A stretch of DNA of 64,000 nt from DAISJI01 sp964559835 (GTDB lineage Bacteria > Acidobacteriota > Terriglobia > Terriglobales > Acidobacteriaceae): assembly GCA_964559835.1 (NCBI GenBank), contig CAZLJE010000014.1, positions 62,001 through 126,000 on the forward strand, read 5' to 3'. The translations under genes and the position numbers were made by a program. The number at the start of each line of letters is the position of its first letter. Within the stretch, counting starts at the first letter, position 1. Positions 40,608 through 49,677 of this stretch are shown one piece after another. The notes beneath the pieces are model-generated. The model saw nothing but the letters and a program-made list of their open reading frames with translations. It made no database searches and was not told where the DNA came from.

Positions 40608-43600
40608 TCACATCCCGGTGCGCAGTTTGTTCCAATCGGCCAGCAGCGTATCCAGACGCTGCCTGAGATCGTGGAACGAAGCTTGAGCTTGCCCCGTAGG
40701 AGCGGCGTCGGCGGAATCCACGACGTCCTGCAAGGCGCTTAGTGAAGTCAGCAGCGAGGTGAAGCTGTCGGCTTTCGTGCCGGGGCCGCCAGCGAAGCGC
40801 GCGGCCTGCGGCGACTTATCCCGACGTGCCTGCTGGAGAGCGTCCCACGCCTGCTGCATGGCGGCGGTGACCTGCATTTCGAGATCGTGCTGCCGCTGAA
40901 GTTCGGCGGGTGTTGCTTTTACGCGCGGATCGGGCACGAGCGTGAGCGGTTGGGCGTAGGTCTTGCCTCCGGCGATGAGGCGCACTTCATAGTGTCCCGG
41001 CAGAGCAAGCGGGCCACGCGGGTTCGGCTCCATGACGACACCGAACACCGCCGACAGATCGTACGAGCGCTCCACCGCGGGCGGGGCCGGGTAGCGCAAG
41101 TTCCACACGAAGCGATGATGTCCAGCCGCGCCCGACAGCTTCGGTGCCGCGACGAACCAGCTCTCCGAGATGGCGACGGGCGCGTGCGCCGCCTCCTGGT
41201 CGCGCGAGGTGTAGCGGCGAACGATATTGCCGGCGGAATCGCGGATCTCGAGCGCAATATCGTCGCTGGGCTGCGCGAGGTAGTAGTCGAGGATCGCGCC
41301 GGACGGAGGATTCTGGCCCATCGGCGTCTCCGGCGGCCACGGCGTGTCGTGCTGCTGGTCGCTGCGCAAGCGATACACAATCGGCGGCTTAAACAATATG
41401 GGTGCCCCACCCTGACCGTAGTTGGAAGGGTGGGCATCCGCAATTTGTCGCAGCGGTTCGAGATCGTCCAGCACCCAGAACGAGCGACCATGCGTAGCGA
41501 CCACGAGGTCGTCGTTATGGACGACCAAGTCGTGGATAGGTGTGACCGGCAGGTTCAGATTCAGAGGTTGCCATGTATTGCCGCCGTCGAAGGAAGCGTA
41601 AATTCCTTTTGCGGTTCCGAGGTAAAGAAGATCTTTTCGCTTGGGATCTTCCCGTACGGCGTACGCATTCCCGGTGTTCGCAATAGCGCCGGATGGCGTC
41701 CACGTTTTTCCGAAATCACGTGTACGGAGAAGAATGGTGTTGTAGTCGTCCAGCCGATGCCGGTCGACAGCTACGTACGCCGTTCCGGCGTCGAAGTGGG
41801 ACGATTCGATCATGCTGATCTTGCTCCAGTCGCCCAGCTGCTTCGGAGTTACGTCGTTCCACGTCTTGCCACCGTCGCGCGTGACTTGGATGCGGCCGGT
41901 GTCGGTGCCCGCCCAGCTGACGCCGGCCTGCACGCCCGATGGCGCGATGGTGTACACGACGCCATAGCAGAGGGCAACAGAGTTCTCGGGTGTAGGCCGG
42001 TCGCCCCCGCCCGGCGCAGGGTTCTCGGTTGCAGGCGAGACGCTCGCCTCACGTGTGGCAGGCGCGACGGCTGCGTTGCACCCGGTCAAATCCGGCGAAA
42101 TCCTCTGCCACGATCTCCCCTGGTCGGCGGAACGCAACACGTACTGCGCGCCCATCAGGATGGCGTGACTCTTCGGCTCGAACATGATCGGGGAAGTCCA
42201 GGTAAAGCGTAGCGCTCTATGGTTGATTTCCTCGCCAAAGACCGCGACCGGCGTGGGCGAGATGTCCTGCTGCTGGCCGGTGCGCTTGTCGAAACGGTAG
42301 AGCCGGCCATAGGTGTCGCCGCCGTACACGATGTTGGGATCATCGGGATCGGGCGCCATGTAGCCCGCTTCGCCGCCCGCAACCGAGTACCAGTCGCGCT
42401 CCGTGATCGATCCGTAATCGCTGCGGCTGGCGATCGCGACTGTCCCGCTGTCCTGCTGCGCGCCGTAAATGTAATAGGTGGGAAACTGGTTATCGGTAGT
42501 GACGTGGTAGAGCTGGGCCGTGGGCTGGTTCATCCACGAACTCCACGATTTGGCGCCGTCGACGCTGATGACCGTGCCCTGATCGCTTGCGACGATCATG
42601 CGCTGGCCGTCACTCGGATCGATCCAGAGGAAGTGGTAGTCGTCGCCGCCGGGCGCTCCTTTGATCGCCTCGAATGTCTTGCCGCCGTCCGACGACTTGT
42701 ACACAGCAACGGCGGGTACATAGACGATGTCCGGATTCTGCGGATCGGTGGTGATTTCGCCGAAGTACCACTGGCGGTTGGTCAGGCGCGAGTCGCTGCT
42801 GACCTGTTTCCACGTCGCGCCGCGGTCATCGGAGCGGTACAAACCGCTGCCTTTTCCGTGTGGCGTATCGACCAGCAGGTAGACGACGTTCTTTCGTGTG
42901 GCGATGCCGGCGCGCCCCCAATCATCGGTCGGAAGTCCATTGCCCGTGATCTGTTTCCAGGTGCTGCCGCCGTCGCTGGACTTGTAGAGTCCGCTCCCCG
43001 GGCCTTGAACGGGCGCGTAAGTGCTCCATGGTGGGCGGTGAGCATTCCAGAGCGTCGCGTAAATGATGCGGGAATCGTCTGGATCGAAGGCCAGGTCGAT
43101 CGCGCCGGTGTTCGCGTCTTTGTAGAGGACCTTGGTCCATGTGCGTCCGCCGTCGGTCGAGCGGAAGACGCCGCGCATTTCGTTCGGACCGTACGCATGT
43201 CCGAGCGCGGCAACAAAAACGACGTCGGGATTCTTGGGATCGATGAGCACCCGGCCGATGTGGCGTGTGTCGTCGAGACCAATGTGCTGCCAGGTCGCGC
43301 CGGCGTCAGTGGACTTGTACACCCCGTTGCCGAAGGTGATGTCGGAGCGGATCGAGGCCTCGCCGGTGCCCACATAGATGACATTCGGGTCCGAGGGGGC
43401 GACGGCCAGCGAACCGACGGAGGCGATCGGTTGCTTATCGAAGATTGGCGTCCAGGTCTGGCCGGCGTTGACCGTCTTCCACACTCCTCCGCCGACTGCG
43501 CCGAAGTAATAAATGTCGCGGTTGCCGGTAATGCCGGCGGCAGTGAGCGACCGTCCGCCGCGGAAGGGCCCAACCAGTCGCCACTTCATGTCGGAGTAAA

Positions 43601-43673
43601 GATGTGGGGAGGTCTGCGCACTGGCGCAAGCCGTCAGTAACAGCAAGATAGAGAACAGTTTCCGGGGATGCAC
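40608..43673 (-). CDS. Secreted VPS10/BNR-repeat protein (sortilin-like propeller)
   Basis: A 1021-residue exported protein. Signal peptide from GTG 43673 (VHPRKLFSILLLLTACASAQ), then many BNR/Asp-box units (GVYKSTDAGATWQHIG, GVFRSTDGGRTWTKVL, GLYKSSDGGSTWKQI, IYASFDGGNTWQPL), as in the ten-bladed VPS10 propeller. A C-terminal region shows a beta-sandwich (ALEIRDSAGNIVRRYTS, LPGHYEVRLIAGGKTY) and a helical bundle. These are very common in Acidobacteria; the substrate is unknown. Two dispersed repeats are inserted in frame: residues about 529-561 (VSPAT type) and about 746-756 (CCCACCCT hairpin). No ribosome-binding site stands near the GTG, so the start is uncertain. Confidence 0.88.
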   Translation of the reverse strand: MHPRKLFSILLLLTACASAQTSPHLYSDMKWRLVGPFRGGRSLTAAGITGNRDIYYFGAVGGGVWKTVNAGQTWTPIFDKQPIASVGSLAVAPSDPNVIYVGTGEASIRSDITFGNGVYKSTDAGATWQHIGLDDTRHIGRVLIDPKNPDVVFVAALGHAYGPNEMRGVFRSTDGGRTWTKVLYKDANTGAIDLAFDPDDSRIIYATLWNAHRPPWSTYAPVQGPGSGLYKSSDGGSTWKQITGNGLPTDDWGRAGIATRKNVVYLLVDTPHGKGSGLYRSDDRGATWKQVSSDSRLTNRQWYFGEITTDPQNPDIVYVPAVAVYKSSDGGKTFEAIKGAPGGDDYHFLWIDPSDGQRMIVASDQGTVISVDGAKSWSSWMNQPTAQLYHVTTDNQFPTYYIYGAQQDSGTVAIASRSDYGSITERDWYSVAGGEAGYMAPDPDDPNIVYGGDTYGRLYRFDKRTGQQQDISPTPVAVFGEEINHRALRFTWTSPIMFEPKSHAILMGAQYVLRSADQGRSWQRISPDLTGCNAAVAPATREASVSPATENPAPGGGDRPTPENSVALCYGVVYTIAPSGVQAGVSWAGTDTGRIQVTRDGGKTWNDVTPKQLGDWSKISMIESSHFDAGTAYVAVDRHRLDDYNTILLRTRDFGKTWTPSGAIANTGNAYAVREDPKRKDLLYLGTAKGIYASFDGGNTWQPLNLNLPVTPIHDLVVHNDDLVVATHGRSFWVLDDLEPLRQIADAHPSNYGQGGAPILFKPPIVYRLRSDQQHDTPWPPETPMGQNPPSGAILDYYLAQPSDDIALEIRDSAGNIVRRYTSRDQEAAHAPVAISESWFVAAPKLSGAAGHHRFVWNLRYPAPPAVERSYDLSAVFGVVMEPNPRGPLALPGHYEVRLIAGGKTYAQPLTLVPDPRVKATPAELQRQHDLEMQVTAAMQQAWDALQQARRDKSPQAARFAGGPGTKADSFTSLLTSLSALQDVVDSADAAPTGQAQASFHDLRQRLDTLLADWNKLRTGM
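41406..41434. repeat. In-frame CCCACCCT/AGGGTGGG hairpin
   Basis: Stem 41406-41413 with 41427-41434; same family as the hairpin before the OsmC gene. It codes for HPSNYGQGG within the VPS10-like protein. Confidence 0.65.
41990..42085 (-). repeat. In-frame VSPAT-type repeat in the VPS10-like gene
   Basis: On the minus strand it contains GCGAGCGTCTCGCCTGCAAC, one base from the core at 5485-5504, and encodes AAVAPATREASVSPATENP, a low-complexity loop. Confidence 0.75.
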
Positions 43674-43891
43674 AAAGCATAGATGACGAAGGCGTTGAGA
43701 AGGCGCGAAATTGTTCTGATTGGCGTCGAATGTGATGTAGCTCACATCGAACGGTGACATTTCCGGAAATGTTGCGAATTTCGGAAGCCGAACTGCGCTT
43801 TTGTGCAGCGAATGGTGCCATCGCGCATTGACCCTACTTTTGGAAAACCCGCGATGGGAGCCGACAATCAATCAGCGGGCTGTGCGCGACG

Positions 43892-43938
43892 TGTATCGCG
43901 ACGCGCCGCTGGGTCGCCAGACAAGCCTGGCTAGTACA
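43892..43938. repeat. TGTATCGC ... CAAGCCTGGCTAGTACAC element
   Basis: Shares TGTATCGC and CAGrCAAGCCTrGCTAGTACAC with 56187-56214, where the copy lacks 18 inner bases. Here it lies just before the radical SAM gene. The full 43674-43956 interval is otherwise a divergent promoter region without a gene. Confidence 0.65.
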
Positions 43939-43956
43939 CGTTTTGGAGGGACTGCT

Positions 43957-45630
43957 TTGAGCACACAGACGCTTTCTCCCGCGCCGCCGGTCGGCACGCC
44001 ATCCGCCCCGACTCGCGAATTCCCATCGGCCAAGCGGCCGGACTTCAAGATCATCCAGCCGGAGATCACGCACACCGGAGCCCTGATCCAGGCGGTGCCC
44101 ACGGGTCTGCCGAAGAGCACGCAATCGCTGTGCCCGGAGTGCGTCAAGGTCATCCCCGCGATCATCTTCGAAGAGGGCGGCAAAGCGGTCATGGAGAAGA
44201 CCTGCGGCGAGCACGGGTACTTCCGCGACATCATCTCCTCCGACGTCCAGCTCTACTTGAAAATGGAGCAGTGGCAATTCGGCGACAACCGCGGCATCGC
44301 GAATCCGGCGGTGCCGAACGCGCAGAACTGCCCCACCGATTGCGGACTGTGCTCGATCCACCACTCGCACACCGTCCTGGCCAACGTCGACCTGACCAAC
44401 CGCTGCAACCTGACCTGCCCGGTCTGCTTCGCCAACGCCAATACCGCCGGCTACCTCTACGAGCCGGACGTGCCGACCGTGCGCACGATGCTCCAGGCGC
44501 TACGCGATGAAAAGCCAGTTGCAGGACGCGTAGTGCAGTTCTCGGGAGGCGAGCCCACGGTACACCCGAACTTTTTCGAGATCTGCGCCATGGCGCGCGA
44601 GATGGGCTTCACCCACATCCAGGCAGCAACGAACGGAATCCTGATGTCGGACCTCGAATTCGCGAAGAAGGCCGCCGAGAGCGGACTGCAGAACATCTAC
44701 CTCCAGTTCGATGGTGTGAGCGACGATATTTACAAGAAGGTCCGGGGCGAGGCGCTGCTGGAAAAGAAACTGAAGGCGATCGAGAACTGCCGCAAGGTCG
44801 GGATCAAGATCTGCTTCGTGCCCACGATCGTGAAGGGCATCAACGACCACCAGATCGGCGACATCGTGCGGCTCGCGCTGGCGAATGTCGACACGGTAAC
44901 CTCGATCAGCTTCCAACCGGTTGCGTTTACCGGCCGAATCAACCGCCGGGAACTCGAGGAGAAGCGCTTTACGCTCGCCGACCTGGCCCACTCGGTATCG
45001 AGCCAGACGGGATTGACGGAACCGATGCGCGATTTCTTCCCGCTTTCGTTCGTCGCGCCGTTTTCCCGGTTCCTGGGCGCGATCCGTGGGGCCGAAGTCC
45101 CCACACTGACCTGCCATACGAACTGTTCGCTGGGAACCTACTTTTTCGTGAATGAACAGACTGGGGAAGCGGTCCCGGTAACGCGGTTCATCGACGTCGG
45201 CGGGATGATGCAGGAACTCGACGAGCTGTCGCGCAAGATCAGCAAGTCGCGGGTTAAGTTCCTGAGCAAGCTGAAAGCACTGGATTCGCTCCGCCGCTTC
45301 TATCGTGCCGAGCAGGCGCCCAGCGGCATGTCGTTCACGAAATTCCTGCAAACGCTCCAGGGCTTGACCGACAAGAAATACGGCCGTAACGGCAACGACG
45401 GGAAGTTCACCTTCCGCACCCTGCTCGTGGCGGGTATGCACTTCATGGACAGCTACAACTACGACGTCGAGCGGGTGAAACGTTGCGTCATCCACTACGC
45501 CGCGCCGAACGGCAAGATCTATCCGTTCTGCGCGTATAACGCCGGTCAGGAGTTCCGCTACAAGATCGAGAAGAAATACTCGGTGCCGCTGGAGAAGCCG
45601 CTGCACGCGATGCGGGAAATCAAAGAATAA
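43957..45630 (+). CDS. Radical SAM enzyme of the Tes/Mss family (tetraether or membrane-spanning lipid synthase homologue)
   Basis: A 557-residue radical SAM protein. The SAM-cluster motif CxxxCxxC is C150, C154, C157 (NRCNLTCPVC), followed by FSGGEPTVHP. The N-terminal cysteines C59/C62 (CPEC), C83 (KTCGEHGYF) and C125/C129/C132 (NCPTDCGLC, then SIHHSHT), and C-terminal ones in CHTNCSLG and CVIHY/FCAYN, match the pattern of archaeal tetraether synthase, which carries several auxiliary metal centres and joins lipid tails end to end. Bacterial homologues are linked to membrane-spanning fatty acids (iso-diabolic acid) in Acidobacteria. TTG start with GGAGGG 6-11 bases upstream. The substrate is inferred. 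Confidence 0.85.
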   Translation: MSTQTLSPAPPVGTPSAPTREFPSAKRPDFKIIQPEITHTGALIQAVPTGLPKSTQSLCPECVKVIPAIIFEEGGKAVMEKTCGEHGYFRDIISSDVQLYLKMEQWQFGDNRGIANPAVPNAQNCPTDCGLCSIHHSHTVLANVDLTNRCNLTCPVCFANANTAGYLYEPDVPTVRTMLQALRDEKPVAGRVVQFSGGEPTVHPNFFEICAMAREMGFTHIQAATNGILMSDLEFAKKAAESGLQNIYLQFDGVSDDIYKKVRGEALLEKKLKAIENCRKVGIKICFVPTIVKGINDHQIGDIVRLALANVDTVTSISFQPVAFTGRINRRELEEKRFTLADLAHSVSSQTGLTEPMRDFFPLSFVAPFSRFLGAIRGAEVPTLTCHTNCSLGTYFFVNEQTGEAVPVTRFIDVGGMMQELDELSRKISKSRVKFLSKLKALDSLRRFYRAEQAPSGMSFTKFLQTLQGLTDKKYGRNGNDGKFTFRTLLVAGMHFMDSYNYDVERVKRCVIHYAAPNGKIYPFCAYNAGQEFRYKIEKKYSVPLEKPLHAMREIKE

Positions 45631-45694
45631 GAAGTCAGAAGTTAAGAAGTCGGAAGTCAGAATGAGGTGCCTGCCCCTTCATTCTGACTTCTAT
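45629..45694. repeat. GAAGTCAGAAGTTA hairpin after the radical SAM gene
   Basis: AAGAAGTCAGAAGTTAAGAAGTCGGAAGTCAGAATGA faces TCATTCTGACTTCT; can act as a transcription stop between convergent genes. Confidence 0.75.
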
Positions 45695-46950
45695 TCATTG
45701 GCTGGTTCCACTTGCCGGCCTGCTTCGCGTTGCGGATAAAAACTCACCGAGGTGTTCGTTATCCGATCGAGGTTTGCCTTGTCCGGAGCGAGGAAGGCCC
45801 ACAGGACCCAGTAGCCGTTCAGTTCGGTAGCGATGAGTCGTACGCGGTTGGGGATACGCAATCCAGTGCCCGGCTCGGTGCCGTAGAGGGATCCGGATAG
45901 GTTCAGCATGATGTGTCCCCGCAGCGAGTAAACGCGTCCTTTCATCTCCGTGCCCGCATGGACACTGCGAATGCGGTCGGCAAGGATGGCAGCAACCAGT
46001 TTGATCTCGCGAGTGTCGCTGACCGAACGCGGAAAGCGCACTCCACCCACGCACAGTCGGTCCAGGACCGTCAGCATGACCGTGGGGCTGACATGCCCAT
46101 TCTTCGGTTGCGTGCCGTCATCGGCGACCAGCAATGTCCGACTGCAGGTGTGGTCTATCTTGTGTTCCATTGCATTAGCGCCGTCCGAGCCCAACATCTG
46201 TTCCTGCGCGGATTCGAACGCTGTGTTGAGCGGATGGGCGTTAAGCCCCGGTGGAATGGCAAAATCGATTCCCAGCGTGTCGTTCCGATAGCGGCGGGCA
46301 TCGGTTGAACCCGGAGCAAGCGTTGCGATGGCGTCGGTCGGCTTACCTAATTCCGGCAGCGCCGGTCCCGCATATTCGACCATGTCGCTGGTCCGAGCGG
46401 CGGCGACGGCCTCCGGCGCAACAAAAGATGCACCCTCGACTGCGGTGATCAGCGACTCGGGCACGACGCCTTGAGCGGTGAGAATGATTTTGATGAGGTA
46501 GTCGCGAACCACGCCTGCATACGCGACCGTCTGCTTCAGTGGCGCGTCTTCCTTTCGCGACGATGCGGCCTTCCAGAAATTTTGCCCGCCAATGGTCACT
46601 GGCTTCGGCTTCGCCGGCAGCTCCGTGAATTCGGAGCGCAGGACGGAAACGGGGTCTTTCTTCGTTTGCGGCTCGGCAGTGATGATGACCGTCACCGGCG
46701 GAGTTTCTTCGATGTTCCGCAGCCCCAGCAGCCAGCGAGTAGTTCCTTGAACGTGATCCACCGGAACCGGCAGCAGATCCAGTTCTTTCGGGATTGCGAA
46801 CGAGAGGCCGAAGTAGCGATTGAGATAGCGAGTCGCGGAAAGGTATCCCTCCTCCGGCTTCAGCGTAGCGGAACTACTCGGTGCGCCAAATCCGGGCGCA
46901 TGGAAGAGGATCGTGCAGAGAATCAAAGAAAGGAGGCGAATGCGCAGCAT
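45691..46950 (-). CDS. Exported protein of unknown function
   Basis: A 419-residue protein with signal peptide (MLRIRLLSLILCTILFHAPGFG). The mature part seems to hold two similar segments, each starting with a YxNxxxGxxFAIP pattern: YLNRYFGLSFAIPKELDL near the N-terminus and YRNDTLGIDFAIPPGLNA near residue 225. This suggests an internal duplication of an alpha/beta unit. No family recognised. ATG 46950 has AGAGG upstream. Divergent from the lipoprotein gene at 47041. Confidence 0.7.
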   Translation of the reverse strand: MLRIRLLSLILCTILFHAPGFGAPSSSATLKPEEGYLSATRYLNRYFGLSFAIPKELDLLPVPVDHVQGTTRWLLGLRNIEETPPVTVIITAEPQTKKDPVSVLRSEFTELPAKPKPVTIGGQNFWKAASSRKEDAPLKQTVAYAGVVRDYLIKIILTAQGVVPESLITAVEGASFVAPEAVAAARTSDMVEYAGPALPELGKPTDAIATLAPGSTDARRYRNDTLGIDFAIPPGLNAHPLNTAFESAQEQMLGSDGANAMEHKIDHTCSRTLLVADDGTQPKNGHVSPTVMLTVLDRLCVGGVRFPRSVSDTREIKLVAAILADRIRSVHAGTEMKGRVYSLRGHIMLNLSGSLYGTEPGTGLRIPNRVRLIATELNGYWVLWAFLAPDKANLDRITNTSVSFYPQREAGRQVEPANE

Positions 46951-47040
46951 GGAACCTCTGCTGATTTTATGGTAGCGCCTCCAGTGGATTGCCGCATCCT
47001 GGGCCGGCAATGCTTCGTCATTCGATTTGCGGCTGCTAGA

Positions 47041-47478
47041 ATGCACGCCATGCTGAAGCGCGCTGCGGTCGTACTGGTGGTCGCAGTAGGGTTGTCGTCG
47101 TGCACGATTTACAGCAAGCCGGCCTCAGGATGGTCGGGCGCCACCGGCGGCGAGAAGATCGAGCAATACTTCTGGGACGAGGTCAAGAGCAAGGACTTCC
47201 GCAAAGTGCAACTTCGGCTCAGTTCGACCCTCGTCGCCAGCGGGCCCAACGGAACGATGGACCGCGACGCTTTCCTGAAGCAGATCCAATCCTCGAATGC
47301 CACGTCCGTGTCGCTGAGTGACTGCGCTTCTAATATCAACGGCGGCGACCTTATGATCGCCTGCACCCTCCAGCGCGACGGCAGCTCCGGCGGACGGTTC
47401 GCCACCCTCAGCGTCTGGCAGCAGTACTCGAAGGGCTGGCTGATGGTCGCCCACTCGGAAACGCCCTTGGCTCAGTAA
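47041..47478 (+). CDS. Small lipoprotein
   Basis: A 145-residue protein with a lipoprotein signal peptide: hydrophobic VVLVVAVGLSSC with cysteine after LSS, a usable lipobox. The mature part (EKIEQYFWDEVKSKDFRKVQ, then RDAFLKQI and a C-terminal WLMVAHSET) looks like an NTF2/SnoaL-type alpha+beta cone. ATG 47041 or ATG 47050. Precedes the minor pilin operon by 280 bases; no functional link is shown. Confidence 0.7.
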   Translation: MHAMLKRAAVVLVVAVGLSSCTIYSKPASGWSGATGGEKIEQYFWDEVKSKDFRKVQLRLSSTLVASGPNGTMDRDAFLKQIQSSNATSVSLSDCASNINGGDLMIACTLQRDGSSGGRFATLSVWQQYSKGWLMVAHSETPLAQ

Positions 47479-47758
47479 AGCACCACAGCACACATACTTC
47501 CAAAAATGTAACTAAAGGTTACATCCGGCACGGTTGAGTGCTCCGGGCCGGCGGCCCCTCTCGCCAGAGAAGTGCTATCTCCTCAGTAACTTGGCCCCGA
47601 TTGATTGAGGTGGAACTCTGGATGCTTTCCAGTGTAGTATTCGCGCCATCTTCCCGGGCAATACCCCCCTGTCGCGAGGCGACAGGGAACCACAATGAGC
47701 GCGAATGCAGCGCGAAGCACAGCCGCGATTAGGAGCGAGCTGGGCAAAGGAACTACTC
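47479..47758. other. Leader region of the minor pilin operon
   Basis: No gene. Holds an 8-bp hairpin with a 3-base loop, CCTGTCGC-GAG-GCGACAGG (47668-47686). The position, some 75 bases before the first pilin gene, makes a leader regulatory role conceivable. No known riboswitch could be matched. Confidence 0.4.
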
Positions 47759-48328
47759 ATGAGGCAGATGCGTCACCGTTCCGCGAGAGGCTTCTCGCTG
47801 CTGGAGTTAATGATCGTGGTGGGAATCCTGATGGTGATCACCGCGATGGCAATGCCGAAGATCATGACAACGATCGCCGATGTCCGGTTACGTGGCGCGG
47901 TCAATAGCGCGTCGGGATTGATGCAGCAAGCGCGCATGCTGGCGATCAAGGACGACCAGCTGCGCAAGGTGAAGTACTCGAACGTCGCCAGCGGCGGCTT
48001 CGTGTATGTCGATATCAACGACGACGACCATATCCAGGCAACGGAACCCCAGGTACAGATGGGCTCCACGATCCTGGGCTACAACGCACCGACCGGCCTG
48101 CCGGCGCTGGTGCAAAGCAATCTCGGGTACTCGCCGATCACGACTTCGGTGCTCATGTTCAACGCGCGCGGCCTGCCCTGCTCTGCGGCCAACACCTGTG
48201 GTTCGGGGATGGTGATCTATTTCACCGACAGCCGCACCGTGGGCTCGCCGGGATGGGCGGCAGTAAGTGTTTCGCCGGCGGGCCGCGTCAAGACCTGGGT
48301 GTGGAATGGCAACGCGTGGGCCGACTAA
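47759..48328 (+). CDS. Minor type IV pilin, FimT/GspH type
   Basis: A 189-residue prepilin. Type III signal: charged leader MRQMRHRSARG, cleavage before F, then FSLLELMIVVGILMVITAMA with Glu5. The C-terminal part is a GspH/FimT-like beta-domain with two close cysteines (LPCSAANTCGSG) able to form a disulfide. First gene of a four-gene pilin operon. ATG 47759 and ATG 47768 are both possible. In type IV pilus systems, such minor pilins prime assembly and sit at the tip. Confidence 0.88.
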   Translation: MRQMRHRSARGFSLLELMIVVGILMVITAMAMPKIMTTIADVRLRGAVNSASGLMQQARMLAIKDDQLRKVKYSNVASGGFVYVDINDDDHIQATEPQVQMGSTILGYNAPTGLPALVQSNLGYSPITTSVLMFNARGLPCSAANTCGSGMVIYFTDSRTVGSPGWAAVSVSPAGRVKTWVWNGNAWAD

Positions 48329-48353
48329 GCCATTCGCGTTGCAAGGACTGATT

Positions 48354-48893
48354 ATGAAATCTCAATGGATCCGGCGCCGCCGGGTAAGCGGACAGTCGGG
48401 CGTCACGATGATCGAACTGATGATCGCCGGCATGGTGATGGTGGTGGGATTTCTCGGGATGATGATCCTGATCACCACCGCGATCGCCACCAACAACCGC
48501 AACAAGATGGATACCAACGCGACGCTGGCGGCGCAGATGGTGCTCGAGGAGATACGGTCCGACGTTCAGACGGGATATGCTCCCAGTATTACCGACTGCG
48601 CCAATCAGGCGTGGAACATCGGCCTGGGCTCGAACACGATCGGCGCTTCGACGGGAGCGCCGCTGAGCGGCGCCACGATCGACTTCACGCAGAGCACCGT
48701 GACTAACTATTCCATGAATTACCAGGTCTGCACCGCGAACGGAGGCCAGGCGACATACGACGTGCGCTGGAACGTTACCCGCCTTACCGACGGTGTGTGG
48801 CTGGTTGTGGTGGGGGCACGCCCCCTGGGCGCTTCGAGCAACTTGAAGTACTTCGCGCTGCCGGTGACGCTGCGCGGCATCGTGGGGTCGTAA
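48354..48893 (+). CDS. Minor pilin, PilV type
   Basis: A 179-residue prepilin with leader MKSQWIRRRRVSGQSG and mature start VTMIELMIAGMVMVVGFLGMM with Glu at position 5. AAGG precedes ATG 48354. Two cysteines are in the C-terminal domain (ITDCANQ, NYQVCTAN). PilV-type proteins belong to the tip complex together with PilW and PilX. The stop codon overlaps the first possible ATG of the next gene (TAATG). Confidence 0.85.
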   Translation: MKSQWIRRRRVSGQSGVTMIELMIAGMVMVVGFLGMMILITTAIATNNRNKMDTNATLAAQMVLEEIRSDVQTGYAPSITDCANQAWNIGLGSNTIGASTGAPLSGATIDFTQSTVTNYSMNYQVCTANGGQATYDVRWNVTRLTDGVWLVVVGARPLGASSNLKYFALPVTLRGIVGS

Positions 48894-48904
48894 TGAGGAA
48901 AGGC

Positions 48905-49663
48905 ATGAAAACAGGCAAACGTCAGCACGGCTTTTCGCTGCTGGAACTGATGGTCGTCCTGCTCATCCTGACGGTCATGATGGGCTCGGTATTCAGCCAG
49001 ATCCGCAATGTCCAGGCGCGGTCCGCCGCGGAACAGACGAAACTCGACATGTTCCAGGAGTCGCGCGAGTTCATGGACCAGCTCGAGCGCGATCTCCACG
49101 AGGCGGGGTATCCGAATACGCGAAACCTCGCCGCAAAATTCAGCGCGCTCGGTATTGCCGAACCCAAGAATGCCGTGGGATTGGTGAAGGTCGATGTCAA
49201 TGAATTGTGGTTCGAGGGCGATGTCGACGGAAGCGGGAATGTTTCGAGCGTGCAATACCAGTATGACGGGACCAGCACCGGCTGCCCGTGCCTGAAGCGC
49301 AGCCAGGTCACGAAGGTCGCGGGCAGTCCCCTGACTGGCCAGGGATCCTCGTTCCAGACCGAAGTGCAGAACGTGCAGAATCCGACGTCGATCTTCAGCG
49401 CCTACACAGCGGACGGGGCGCAGGTCACACTGCCGGTCGACATCGTGAGCGATCCGACGACGATCGCCAGCATAAAGACCATCCGCATCCAGCTCAACGT
49501 GCAGTCGAAACAATTCGATCTCGCCACTCGGCAATTCCCGCAAGTGACGCTCAGCAATACGGTCAGCCTCAACAACTGCTCGTCGGCGCCAACTTGTGTC
49601 GGCAGCGGTTCCAGCCAGACCTGTGCGACGGGCGGCGGTCTGATCATGAGCTGCAGCAACTGA
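48905..49663 (+). CDS. Minor pilin, PilW type
   Basis: A 252-residue prepilin: leader MKTGKRQHG, then FSLLELMVVLLILTVMMGSV with Glu5, followed by a long amphipathic helix (AAEQTKLDMFQESREFMDQLERDLHEAGYP), which is typical of PilW/GspJ. The C-terminus is rich in cysteine (NNCSSAPTCVGSGSSQTCAT). GAGGAAAGG upstream favours ATG 48905 over ATG 48893. Third in the operon. Confidence 0.86.
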   Translation: MKTGKRQHGFSLLELMVVLLILTVMMGSVFSQIRNVQARSAAEQTKLDMFQESREFMDQLERDLHEAGYPNTRNLAAKFSALGIAEPKNAVGLVKVDVNELWFEGDVDGSGNVSSVQYQYDGTSTGCPCLKRSQVTKVAGSPLTGQGSSFQTEVQNVQNPTSIFSAYTADGAQVTLPVDIVSDPTTIASIKTIRIQLNVQSKQFDLATRQFPQVTLSNTVSLNNCSSAPTCVGSGSSQTCATGGGLIMSCSN

Positions 49664-49677
49664 GGGGGACAGTCATA

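Noticed and set aside
47479..47758. c-di-GMP riboswitch before the pilin operon
   Set aside because: The position would suit it, but the conserved GEMM core could not be found; only one small hairpin is visible.
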